A stretch of 64,000 nt of DNA, taken from positions 124,001-188,000 of the forward strand of contig CALXLK010000003.1 in NCBI GenBank assembly GCA_944389175.1, given 5' to 3'. The notes below the pieces were generated by a model. The model was not told the DNA's origin and did not search any database. It saw only the letters and a program-made list of their open reading frames with translations. Made by a program: the position numbers and the translations under genes. This stretch comes from an uncultured Opitutales bacterium. Its GTDB lineage: Bacteria; Verrucomicrobiota; Verrucomicrobiia; Opitutales; Intestinicryptomonadaceae. Shown in pieces: positions 8,415 to 16,731 of this stretch (position 1 is the stretch's first letter; every line of letters begins with the position of its first letter).

Positions 8415-9648
8415 ATATTTCTATTCAAAATCTGGAAAGATTGTATCTCGTTTGGCAAATGGTAGACTACAAAGCTATAAATATGACGTAAAAGATCAAC
8501 TACTCTCTGTCTATGATGAAGAATCAAAATCTATGGCAGAAGAGTATGTTTACGACTCAAATGGGAATATTCTTAAAAAGGCAATAAACGGTCGAGTCAC
8601 AACATATACCTACGATGCCGCAAATCAGCTTATAAGTAGCATATCTCCAGATGGAGAAACAACAAACTATGCTTATGATGCGGCTGGACGTATGATTCGT
8701 GAAGGTAATAAAAGCTATGAATATGGATGGCTTGATAAGATAATACGTATTACAGAAAATTGTAAAGAAATTGCAAAATTTGAATATCAAAACAATGGAC
8801 AGATATCCAAGATAATTCGCGAAAACGAAATTGAGACTTTTGCTTGGGATGGTCTTGCACTTGTTGAGCGTGATGGGACGCATTATATAAATGAACCCCA
8901 CGCAGGTGGTGGAAATCCCATATTTAGTACTCGTAATTCCGAAATAATCTTCACAGATATTTTAGGTTCTTCTGTCGGAAAACTAAATGCACAAAAGTAT
9001 GAGCAAATTCACGGCTCAACTTTTGGAGACAGTCAGAAAGAAGGCTTTTTTACGGGAAAGCCGTATATAGAAGATATGGATTGCTTCGCCTTTCTATACA
9101 GAAATTATAAAGCCAATATAGGAAAATGGACATCGCAGGATCCATCATACTTGTTGTTAAGCAATAATGTTCGGCAGCAAAGTTCTAATACCAATTGTAT
9201 GTTCACTTTAGGCTTCCCTGAAGGGTTGAATAACTATGCGTATTGTAACAATAAAGTCGTGTCGAACATAGATATTTTTGGTTTATTAGGTATAAACTTG
9301 GTTTCTCCTTCTGACTCTAACGCATACTCGGATGGAAACGCAGCTATAAATAGTAGCAATAGTACATACTATGTGGTTGGGCATGGAACTCCAGGTTCAG
9401 GTATGACAGGACCCGGTGGAGCTCCGCTAACAGCCCAAGGACTTGCCGATCAAATCCGAAGCGACCCGGGTTATGCGGATTCAATTGGCCCACTTGTATT
9501 GTTGGGATGTTATTCTGGGGATGGAACACTCGCGCAAGAGCTAGCTAACATATTAAATCGCTTTGTAAAGGCGTTTAAAGGAAAAGTTATAATCAATCCC
9601 GATGGGAGCTACTATGGCGAAAATCCCTGCGATATCAATCCGGAGTAA
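8362..9648 (+). CDS. RHS protein C-terminal part with clan-CD cysteine-protease-like tip
   Basis: This is the downstream reading frame of the same RHS gene; true continuity starts near 8400. YD repeats continue, followed by the RHS core end: FTGKPY, IGKWTSQDP and the boundary NIDIFGLLG (the usual DPxGL with Pro replaced). The variable tip after it (about residues 335-428) has a His-Gly motif YVVGHGT (His341) and LLGCYSGDG (Cys383), about 40 residues apart. This is the His/Cys arrangement of clan CD peptidases (C80, CHAT or caspase-like folds). I infer an effector or self-processing protease domain. The frameshift could be a mutation, an assembly error or, less likely, programmed. Confidence 0.75.
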   Translation: MRVRFYLTKMGKNSSELRYFYSKSGKIVSRLANGRLQSYKYDVKDQLLSVYDEESKSMAEEYVYDSNGNILKKAINGRVTTYTYDAANQLISSISPDGETTNYAYDAAGRMIREGNKSYEYGWLDKIIRITENCKEIAKFEYQNNGQISKIIRENEIETFAWDGLALVERDGTHYINEPHAGGGNPIFSTRNSEIIFTDILGSSVGKLNAQKYEQIHGSTFGDSQKEGFFTGKPYIEDMDCFAFLYRNYKANIGKWTSQDPSYLLLSNNVRQQSSNTNCMFTLGFPEGLNNYAYCNNKVVSNIDIFGLLGINLVSPSDSNAYSDGNAAINSSNSTYYVVGHGTPGSGMTGPGGAPLTAQGLADQIRSDPGYADSIGPLVLLGCYSGDGTLAQELANILNRFVKAFKGKVIINPDGSYYGENPCDINPE

Positions 9649-9654
9649 ACGATT

Positions 9655-10602
9655 ATGAAACTAGCTGTTTTTATCTTAATTAATTTGTTTTGCGGATTTT
9701 TATCTGCAAAACAGACTGAGAATCAGAGATTGTTTTTTATAGAATCATCTGATTTACCAATCATGGAAACACAAGCTCTTGCAGGTGATGCTACTGCCGC
9801 GTCAAGACTTGCACGATTCTATACGCACTCTACATCCGAACCCGAGATAGCAAAGGGATATTTCTGGTACTATGTATCAAACCTATTATCCAACTATCGT
9901 TCTGGGATTGTAATAAGTGAGTTTCTTATAAGAGAGGGACAAAAACCCCCAGTTGATATTGCAAGTATATTACTTAAGTTTGAAAAGTATGTATTTGAGA
10001 AGTCGGCAAATATTACCTTTTCAGATTTAATAAAATATCACTACTATTTGAAAACTTCAAACAAGGAAAAATCAGATTATTATCTTGGTCGCTTAGAAAA
10101 TAAAGTCGATGAACGATTACTAGTTCCATACGACATTACTAAAAGGCGACGTGAAGCTGGTTGTCTTGATAGAGGGTTTTTGTTGGATCCAGATGAAGTA
10201 AGAGTATATCAACAACTTGCATTGGAAGGCGATGGAGGCAAAGCCTTTAAATTGTACCTACACTATAAATTTTCTCATGATATGAATTCACAAGTTTCCA
10301 AACCCTTAAGTCAAATATTTTTGTACATGGCTCTTGTATTACAAAATGAAAATGCAAAACAACATTTGCCGTATTTGACCTTAACTAGACAGAATTCGTT
10401 ACAATTTGGGAAACTTAAGGTTAGAACTCCACCACTAGAGGATATATTTTATACATATATGGATTTTATCTCAGATATGTACAATAATCACACTATATCA
10501 GAAAAGGATAAAGGCAGTTTACTGAAAAATCGTATTGCACCGGAATTGTTAAAAAAATATAAATGTAATAATGGTCGTTTGCTTCCCGTAGATAAACAAT
10601 AA
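9655..10602 (+). CDS. exported Sel1-like repeat protein, candidate partner or immunity of the RHS protein
   Basis: This 315-residue protein begins with a Sec signal peptide (LAVFILINLFCGFLSAKQ). It has at least two Sel1/TPR-like helical repeats recognisable by the pattern ALAGDATAASRLARFY (residues 41-56) and ALEGDGGKAFKLYLHY (about 188-203). It starts 6 bases after the RHS stop, and its own stop overlaps the next start (TAATG), so it is translationally coupled on both sides. Sel1-like solenoids bind proteins. A gene directly after a polymorphic-toxin tip is the usual immunity position, and export would match a toxin acting in the periplasm. This role is inference from position; a structural partner of the RHS cage is equally possible. 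Confidence 0.6.
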   Translation: MKLAVFILINLFCGFLSAKQTENQRLFFIESSDLPIMETQALAGDATAASRLARFYTHSTSEPEIAKGYFWYYVSNLLSNYRSGIVISEFLIREGQKPPVDIASILLKFEKYVFEKSANITFSDLIKYHYYLKTSNKEKSDYYLGRLENKVDERLLVPYDITKRRREAGCLDRGFLLDPDEVRVYQQLALEGDGGKAFKLYLHYKFSHDMNSQVSKPLSQIFLYMALVLQNENAKQHLPYLTLTRQNSLQFGKLKVRTPPLEDIFYTYMDFISDMYNNHTISEKDKGSLLKNRIAPELLKKYKCNNGRLLPVDKQ

Positions 10603-11504
10603 TGTTCAAGAAATATAGTTGTATTCTATTTTTTGTGGCTTGCAATTCCTTAAACTTTGTTTTTGCCCAACAGATAGATATCCTAAAAATCAAAACTTCC
10701 GCAAAGGAGAATCCCACGGCAACATTCCGTTGCCGTGTTCCCGCCCAATATAACCAATCTTCAAAGGTAAAATACCGCCTGCTGGTATATTTTGGCGGGC
10801 GTAATACAACCGGCGAGCATGAGGTTAAAAACCCCACTTGGACAAATTGGTGTGATAAAAACGGAGTGTTCCTGATAGTCCCGTCGTATAAAAACGATAA
10901 CTATTGGGAACCCCAAAAGTGGTCGGGCAAAGCCTTGTTGGAGGCTATTGCCCAACTCAAAAAGAAATACCCCAATATTTGCGACGATAAACTTTTGTTT
11001 TACGGGTATTCGGCGGGGGCGCAGTGTAGCAACCTCTTCCCTGCTTGGATTCCCACAAAGACGAGGGCATATGTCTCGCATGCTTGCGGGGTATTCCACA
11101 AACCGAGCGATAAAATGAAAGGCGTTGCAGGTCTTTTGACCTGCGGCGACGCCGACAGGCAAAGAATGGTCATAAACAACCGTTTTAGAGCCGCCTATCG
11201 AAATCTCGGCGTAAACATCTTGTGGAAGTCATTCCCCAATCACCCGCACGATGTCCCGCAAGGGTCTACATACCTTGCCCAAGAGTTCTTGGAATTCTAC
11301 CACAAGTTCTATGCAAATGACTTGGACAAATCGGTTCCCAAATCGAGAGAAAACCTAAAGCCGCTTTTGGTGGGTGACGACCAAGACGGAGTGGTCTACC
11401 CTATCGACTCGCCCGCCGCCAAGCAGATTTACGAAGAAGATAGAGTCTTCTTCTTTTCCAAAGAGCTTGCAGATTCTTGGGTGAAAAGTGCCGCCATGCC
11501 ATGA
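10602..11504 (+). CDS. secreted alpha/beta-hydrolase, esterase-like (tandem copy 1)
   Basis: This is an exported alpha/beta-hydrolase of the PHB-depolymerase/feruloyl-esterase type. It has a signal peptide ending near FVFAQQ. The oxyanion-loop region is LLVYFGGRNTTGEH. The nucleophile elbow GYSAGAQCSN carries the catalytic Ser. A Cys-containing LLTCGDAD strand probably precedes the acid, and PNHPHDVP supplies a likely catalytic His. At 300 residues it is full length. Its ATG overlaps the previous stop by one base (TAATG), and its own stop overlaps the next start (ATGA). The next gene is a clear paralogue (shared W[E/Q]P[Q/E]KWSGK and LLFYGYSAG), so the pair arose by tandem duplication and divergence. 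Confidence 0.8.
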   Translation: MFKKYSCILFFVACNSLNFVFAQQIDILKIKTSAKENPTATFRCRVPAQYNQSSKVKYRLLVYFGGRNTTGEHEVKNPTWTNWCDKNGVFLIVPSYKNDNYWEPQKWSGKALLEAIAQLKKKYPNICDDKLLFYGYSAGAQCSNLFPAWIPTKTRAYVSHACGVFHKPSDKMKGVAGLLTCGDADRQRMVINNRFRAAYRNLGVNILWKSFPNHPHDVPQGSTYLAQEFLEFYHKFYANDLDKSVPKSRENLKPLLVGDDQDGVVYPIDSPAAKQIYEEDRVFFFSKELADSWVKSAAMP

Positions 11505-12286
11505 GGGTTCTGCTTGCCATAGTCTGTCTGCTATTGCCTTTTTCGCTCCCAGCCAAAATCAAGCATATGGACGTAGACGGCATTGAATTCGCCTACCGCG
11601 TTCCTGCGAAAGTTGGTAAAGATTCGCGGATAATGGTGCTCTTCGGCGGAAGAAATTGGCAAGGAGAAAAAACATTAAAGGCATTCAACTTCGATGCCCT
11701 CGCTGATAGATACTCCCTTATTCTGCTCTCACCGTCATTCAAGGATAACGAATATTGGCAGCCCGAAAAGTGGTCGGGCAAGGTTCTGCTAAAAGCTGTA
11801 AAACGGCTTAAGACAAAGTTCAACCTAACAAACCAAAAGCTTCTGTTTTACGGCTATTCTGCAGGCGGGCAATGTTCAAACCTATTTTATAGTTATATAC
11901 CCAAGCAGGTCGAAGCATGGGGGCTGCACGCGTGCGGAGTTTACCCTCAAGTAGCACAAAAGAACGGCGCGCCGGCATTCATTACCTGCGGAATGCAAGA
12001 CGCCGACCGTGTTCGCATTAGCAAGACATTCATCTATAAATACCGCGAAAGTGGCGGTTCACTGATTTGGAAACCCTACAACGGCGGGCATGAACTGAAC
12101 AAAGAAGCTTTGGAATTCGCCCGCCAATTCTTTGACGATATTTTAAGCAAGCGCACCTGCCCGATTTATATCGGCGAAGACGAAACGGGAATTGTTGTCT
12201 CGTTCAAGAAGGCATCTGAGATTGACGTGGAATTCCGCAATCCGCTATATTCCGAAGCTCTGAAAAAACTTTGGGAGGAGCAATAA
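11501..12286 (+). CDS. secreted alpha/beta-hydrolase, esterase-like (tandem copy 2)
   Basis: This is a paralogue of the preceding esterase. I chose the ATG at 11501 because it overlaps the upstream TGA as ATGA and gives a clean signal peptide (MRVLLAIVCLLLPFSLPAK). The same core is visible: VLFGGRNWQGE oxyanion region, WQPEKWSGK, the nucleophile elbow GYSAGGQCSN, FITCGMQDADR and the His in GGHEL. It is 261 residues and lacks the C-terminal extension of copy 1. The next gene begins immediately after its TAA. The two hydrolases probably act in the periplasm or at the surface on an ester-linked polymer; the substrate cannot be read from the sequence. Confidence 0.8.
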   Translation: MRVLLAIVCLLLPFSLPAKIKHMDVDGIEFAYRVPAKVGKDSRIMVLFGGRNWQGEKTLKAFNFDALADRYSLILLSPSFKDNEYWQPEKWSGKVLLKAVKRLKTKFNLTNQKLLFYGYSAGGQCSNLFYSYIPKQVEAWGLHACGVYPQVAQKNGAPAFITCGMQDADRVRISKTFIYKYRESGGSLIWKPYNGGHELNKEALEFARQFFDDILSKRTCPIYIGEDETGIVVSFKKASEIDVEFRNPLYSEALKKLWEEQ

Positions 12287-13528
12287 ATGGAATTCACCTA
12301 CGAAGGTCTTGTCCGTTATGGTTTCGGGTTCTACAACCCAAACCACGCCGCCGCATTGATATGTGCGATGCTGCCGTTTGTGTGGCTACTATTCTTACAA
12401 CCCCAATTCTGGAAGAAGCTCTTTGGGTTTTTACTATCTGCCGTTCTTGTTTGTGCGTTAACGATGACCTATTCAAGGTCAGGGATTGTGGTTTTGGCGT
12501 TAGAAGCGGTTGCCTTTTTGGCAGCAACAAGGTTTAAAAGTTGGAAACCATTTGCCATATTGGGGGTAGTTATCGTCGGATTAGCTGTTCTTTTAGGCGT
12601 TTCGGAGCGTTTTACAATAGATGCTTCGGCCAGCAACAGACTTCAAATTTGGCAGGCTGGGCTTTCTATATTTGCGGCAAATCCATTCGGTGTGGGATTG
12701 GGCAATTCGGGAAAAATCGCCACCGCGTTTCTACTCCCCGATGGCATAAACTGCCGAACGCTTGTAAACAGCCACCTTACCCTACTCTGTGAGTATGGAA
12801 TTTTTATCGGTGCATTGTGGCTTACCTTCATCGCATACGCCATATTGAATGCAATAAAAACGCAATCACACTTAAAGATTGTGACGGTTATCGCATTTTG
12901 CGGAATGGCGGTTTCAGCGACATTTGCCAGCGTCTTTGATTTAGAGGTATTATTCTATCCGCAAAGGTTTGGGCATTTTACAACTCTAAATGTGGCGATG
13001 CAGTGGTTAAACTTTGTAGTATTCCTCGTATTGGGAGCATATCTATGCCTTGGCAATTTTACACTGAAACGAATTGCTGCTTCTTTTGCCATTTCGTGCG
13101 CCATGCTCTTAAGCTTGTTTACCATAGGTAAAACGCTTCCGCAATCCCCAAAATATCAGCAAATCGACGGAATTGAATTTGTGGGGTTTTCTAAAGACGT
13201 TTCCCCTAGTCTTGTGCTCTTCGATGACGATTATACTCTAAAATCTGCTTGGGATTTTATAACGTCTCACGACATAGGCAAAGATTGTGCAATAGCCTTG
13301 CAGCCGTTTTGTGGCGAAGCATTACCTAACGCTTCCGCAAAAGAGTACATACTCTTCGGGAACTGCTCCGATTTTGTTAACACGACAAATGCGCCTTGCG
13401 TTTTGATAAAACCGTCAACCTACTTTGTCCCGCAGGGCAAAAACATCTCTGCGATTTACCTACCCAAATGGGATAAGGCGTATGAGCGTTTGAGAAGAGA
13501 AATGCGGAATCTTCAAAAATCATATTGA
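12287..13528 (+). CDS. O-antigen-ligase-like membrane protein, N-terminally short
   Basis: This is a polytopic membrane protein of the Wzy_C/O-antigen ligase family (PF04932). The hallmark segments are GFGFYNPNHAAAL, TYSRSG, a long periplasmic loop with RLQIWQAGLSIFAANP, and VNSHLTLLCEYGI. In full-length members the NPNH segment lies well inside the protein; here it starts at residue 16, so roughly the first five membrane helices are missing. A soluble ~130-residue C-terminal domain (from about residue 285) follows the last helix and contains DGIEFVGF, which resembles the DGIEFAYR near the N terminus of the upstream esterase. The start directly abuts that esterase's stop. It may be a deletion product or a reduced polymerase dedicated to this operon. 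Confidence 0.7.
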   Translation: MEFTYEGLVRYGFGFYNPNHAAALICAMLPFVWLLFLQPQFWKKLFGFLLSAVLVCALTMTYSRSGIVVLALEAVAFLAATRFKSWKPFAILGVVIVGLAVLLGVSERFTIDASASNRLQIWQAGLSIFAANPFGVGLGNSGKIATAFLLPDGINCRTLVNSHLTLLCEYGIFIGALWLTFIAYAILNAIKTQSHLKIVTVIAFCGMAVSATFASVFDLEVLFYPQRFGHFTTLNVAMQWLNFVVFLVLGAYLCLGNFTLKRIAASFAISCAMLLSLFTIGKTLPQSPKYQQIDGIEFVGFSKDVSPSLVLFDDDYTLKSAWDFITSHDIGKDCAIALQPFCGEALPNASAKEYILFGNCSDFVNTTNAPCVLIKPSTYFVPQGKNISAIYLPKWDKAYERLRREMRNLQKSY

Positions 13529-13560
13529 AATCTGTTCAAACTGTAGTTCTATTGTCAAAC

Positions 13561-14562
13561 ATGGCATCTACAGGATTTGAAACCAAAATAGAAAATATTA
13601 AGAAAAACTCAGCTGCGGAGAGTATTACCCCTAGAGAATTACTCAATGCGTTAGGTTTTGAACGTAGAACAAAAAACAACTGTGCTTATGTGGATAACTA
13701 TCTAAAAGCTAATGGATTGGAAACGGAGCCAAACTATAACGATGTTTGGATTGATGCCACTATTTCTCTAAAGATTAAGGATAATGCTAAAAACAAAGTA
13801 GAGTCGGATCCTGTTAGACGATTACGCCTATTAAAGGCGGCAAATACTGTCCCAATGGTACTCTCTCCGGATACTGAGCTGACAAAAGCCATAACTCTTA
13901 TGCATTGTCATGATTTCTCTCAAATCCCTATTGCAAATGTGAATCAATTATCGGATTCTCAGGCTCAACCCATTAGAGGGGGAATAAAAGGATACATATC
14001 TTGGGAATCTATTGCGAATGTAGCCTATAAGGATCAAGCAATTCCTAAGGTAGTCTCGGAGTGCATGGTTTGCGAAGTAACCATTTTACCAGCGGATACC
14101 CCTATCCTGAAAGCAATAAAACCCATTATTGAACATAATTTCATTTTGGTTAAAGATGCGACGAATGCAATATGTGGAATTGTTACTATTTCAGATGTTT
14201 GGGAAGAAATAGGCAGGGTCGCCGAACCGTTTATACTTATAGAGGAAATTGAAAAAAATATACGTCATCTTCTACGTGCGCTTTCGCTAACTGATATTAA
14301 CGCAGTAATTTCAGATAACCCACTTGCATCCATAGACGATATGACCTTTGGTGAATATATTCGTGTTATGGAGAATGAATCAAACTGGGAAAAATTAAAT
14401 ATAAGAGCGGATCGAGTTTTAGTTAAGGAAACACTCGATGAAATTCGTGAAATACGGAACAATATTATGCATTTTGATCCCGATGGAACAAAATCGGAAG
14501 ATTATGAAAAACTACGTAAGGCTTCAAGATTTGTAGAAAAGTTATGCGAGCTCCAACACTAA
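13561..14562 (+). CDS. CBS-domain protein with C-terminal HEPN-like ribonuclease domain
   Basis: This is a 333-residue soluble fusion. The central part (about residues 85-225) contains two CBS-like segments: VPMVLSPDTELTKAITLM, then MVCEVTILPADTPILKAI with FILVKDATNAICGIVTISD. Together they would make a nucleotide-sensing Bateman module. The C terminus is all helical and ends with EIREIRNNIMHFDP, where R299-N-N-I-M-H304 fits the Rx4-6H active site of HEPN RNases. The N terminus carries a charged helical region. I chose ATG 13561 over the TTG at 13525 that overlaps the previous stop. An adenylate-sensing RNase in a defence or stress response is a reasonable inference. It is convergent with, and overlaps by a few bases, the gene on the minus strand. 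Confidence 0.7.
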   Translation: MASTGFETKIENIKKNSAAESITPRELLNALGFERRTKNNCAYVDNYLKANGLETEPNYNDVWIDATISLKIKDNAKNKVESDPVRRLRLLKAANTVPMVLSPDTELTKAITLMHCHDFSQIPIANVNQLSDSQAQPIRGGIKGYISWESIANVAYKDQAIPKVVSECMVCEVTILPADTPILKAIKPIIEHNFILVKDATNAICGIVTISDVWEEIGRVAEPFILIEEIEKNIRHLLRALSLTDINAVISDNPLASIDDMTFGEYIRVMENESNWEKLNIRADRVLVKETLDEIREIRNNIMHFDPDGTKSEDYEKLRKASRFVEKLCELQH

Positions 14563-14968
14563 ACGGCTTTGCGTTCGGATTCCTTTCGTTTGCACGTCTC
14601 GTGTAATAATGCTAAATATTGTCTCATTGTAACTCTCCTTTCTGGATGAGGTAATTCAATACCAAATAACACTTCCGCAAGAGTTGCCATCAAATAAACG
14701 TAGCTACATATCGGCAAGGGAGTACCTCCAGGACGACAAGTTCTCTTTGCGGGAAGGCTGTATCTAAGCATGTAATAGCTCTGCTGTATTGGCTCAAATA
14801 CATGGAGATCACGTTCCTCGCCGCCATTGGTGAAAGTCTGAATAGCGGCGTGAAGTTCGTAAAAAGTATGATATTTAGAGGTCAATAATATAAGCCCGTC
14901 CAAAGTTATGCTTTTGAGTGCATCGGTTACCCACCCCCCCCGATGAAGTTATGAATTTGTTTCTTCAT
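14559..14968 (-). CDS. small hypothetical protein interrupted at a G8 tract
   Basis: The main frame (14559 to about 14948) has no good start. An ATG at 14968 begins MKKQIHNFI and runs into a tract of eight G (14934-14941 as C on the plus strand), after which the frame stops. With nine or six G the two parts join into one protein of about 135 residues that continues with WVTDALKSITLDG. The product is unrecognised: a mixed helical protein with Arg/His-rich C terminus and no signal peptide. It follows the HTH gene on the same strand with 48 bases between, so the two may form an operon. Either phase variation, mutation or a base-calling error explains the break. Confidence 0.5.
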
Positions 14969-15016
14969 GTGGTACAAGTATAGGCACTTTGGCTACATCA
15001 GTAGTTTTGGATTGCA

Positions 15017-15247
15017 TCATGCTCCTTCCGGGATGGTAGCTTTAGCTATGAAGTCCTGACATGCTGATAGTCGGAACCTTATACAACGTGGAGTCAAACG
15101 TACGACCTCAATTTTATGCGCTAACTGTAACCTACGCATCGTTCTAACCGATACGTTCAGATATTCTGCCGCCTGTTGAATGGTAAGCAAAGGGTATGCT
15201 TGATTTGTATTTTCCAGATAGGACTTCAATGAATATTTTTGTGCCAT
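15017..15247 (-). CDS. small helix-turn-helix DNA-binding protein (excisionase/MerR-like)
   Basis: This 76-residue protein is almost entirely a winged-helix domain of the excisionase/HTH_17 type: LLTIQQAAEYLNVSVRTMRRL (residues 20-40) is the typical target-recognition motif, followed by a short beta wing (IEVVRLTPRCIRF). Such proteins act as excisionases of integrated elements or as small repressors. It has an ATG start. The small G8-interrupted gene follows on the same strand. No intact integrase lies nearby; the integrase relic at 38.3 kb is too far away to be an obvious partner. Confidence 0.7.
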   Translation of the reverse strand: MAQKYSLKSYLENTNQAYPLLTIQQAAEYLNVSVRTMRRLQLAHKIEVVRLTPRCIRFRLSACQDFIAKATIPEGA

Positions 15248-15985
15248 AGCACTATGTTAGGTGTCCCACCAGAAAAATATATTTTACTTAAATTGAATTC
15301 TGGTACAAGGATTGGTTTATCTTATGGTTAATCTATCAAAAAATGGTTGTCGATTACCTGTTGCGAAAAGGTGGCAGGATTTTAGGCAACGTTTGGCATT
15401 TTCAAATGTACATTCTATGCATTTATGCCATAAAATAAGTTGCAAAAAACAAAAATGGAATAACCTGCAATTTATTTTAAACCAGATAGATAGCACAGAG
15501 ACCGCTACCTTATTATCGAATTTTCACGAAAGGAACTTGTGTCCGTTGCCAAAAATATTATGTCTAATTATATAATGGAGAAAATCCGTGCTTTCCCTGC
15601 TGTCGATGGCTAATGGAGAAAATCTGCTGTTTTCCCTTGTTTTTGCGGTTTGCCCTGTTGCTGGAAAAAATCCCCATCTAATCCAAATTCCGTCTATGGT
15701 TGATTTTGGTTAAAATATTTATGGCACGCTTGAGCATTCTTGAAACTATTAGTTTATGGAAAAAGCCAAATAGTGGCAAAATACACCTTCCCCATATAGT
15801 TATTGTATTTTACAAGAGTAGTTATGCTTGCGTATTGCCCGTTCCCGAATTTGCCCGAACAGTATAGCGAAACATAAAAACATAGATGTTCGGTTATATA
15901 CCCTTCAATCGAATAAAAAAGTCTTTGAATTTGGGCATTTTGACCAATTAAAAACGTTGATGAATAAGTAAATCACCTCTTTTGC
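15248..15985. other. intergenic stretch with no supportable gene
   Basis: This AT-rich region has no convincing gene; the longest open frame (15312-15575) has no domain, no ribosome-binding site and a composition like translated non-coding DNA. The only structure seen is a short direct repeat of about 29 bases, starting TAATGGAGAAAATC, at 15573-15601 and again at 15611-15639. It marks the transition between the AT-rich accessory block and the GC-richer glycosidase region. Confidence 0.5.
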
Positions 15986-16054
15986 GTGCAGACTATCATG
16001 TAGTCATCGCAAGCTTGATGTCGCTTTTATAACTCGGTTGGCGAAATCCCGCAA
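15986..16054. repeat. left arm of a 69-bp inverted repeat
   Basis: This arm matches the reverse complement of 17056-17124 at 68 of 69 positions, with one C/T difference. The arms enclose about 1 kb holding an FAD-oxidoreductase fragment and an SdpI-like gene. The arm lies directly before the oxidoreductase fragment. See the matching arm and the finding on a possible invertible or mobile cassette. Confidence 0.9.
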
Positions 16055-16526
16055 AAAAGCCCCGTCTGGAGATGAAGACTGGGAAATGACGCCGTCGGAC
16101 AATGGACGCATTCCCGCGACATTGTGCGGTCTCTGGGGCGGCATAGATTGGAAAAAATGGCATTCGGTCATGCCGAAAGACACTCCGCACCCCCAAGGCT
16201 ACAAGCTTGTGCAGGCGGTAAAACACCGCAGGGATTTCGACAGACTCTACAAATACAAAAAAGGCGAAAGCTACGGCATTCCCTACAGAATACTGACGCC
16301 CAAAGGCATCGATAATCTGCTTGTTGCAGGGCGCTGCGTCTCCTCCGACCACCTTGTGCACGGCTCCATAAGAGTTATGCCCGCCTGCTACATTATGGGG
16401 CAAGCTGCGGGGCTGGCAGCGCATCAGGCGGCGGAAACGAACGTTTCGGTTCACGATATCGACGTGAAAAAGCTGCAAAAATCGCTCCTTAAAATAGGCG
16501 CATTTTTGCCCAACGCCAAAGTGTAA
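16055..16526 (+). pseudogene. 3' fragment of an FAD-dependent oxidoreductase
   Basis: The frame encodes only the C-terminal part of an FAD_oxidored (PF12831) protein. The family's end is clear: DNLLVAGRCVSSDHLVHGSI and MPACYIMGQAAGLAAHQAAE, the substrate/FAD-contact segment, then a short helix and stop. The N-terminal FAD-binding GxGxxG and most of the protein are missing. Homology begins near 16060, right where the inverted-repeat arm ends, so the truncation coincides with the repeat boundary. In glycan-degradation loci such proteins often sit beside glycosidases. It is not expected to be functional. Confidence 0.8.
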
Positions 16527-16731
16527 ACTTTGGCGGTCTGCTTGGGTCAAAATCCCGTTGGCGGAGTTCCGCCAAAGCAAGCGTTTAATTCAGCCTATCC
16601 TATCGGCGCCTGAATGTATGTCTGAGTGTTCGCGCCGCATTCGGCGGGAGAGTTGGACGCTTCGGCGCTGCGGCGGGGTTGCTTTGCTCGGGTGCAGAGT
16701 GTATTATAATTTGATTGTGTGTATTAAATTA

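Noticed and set aside
15312-15575. 87-residue open frame
   Set aside because: No ribosome-binding site, no recognisable domain and a non-coding composition.
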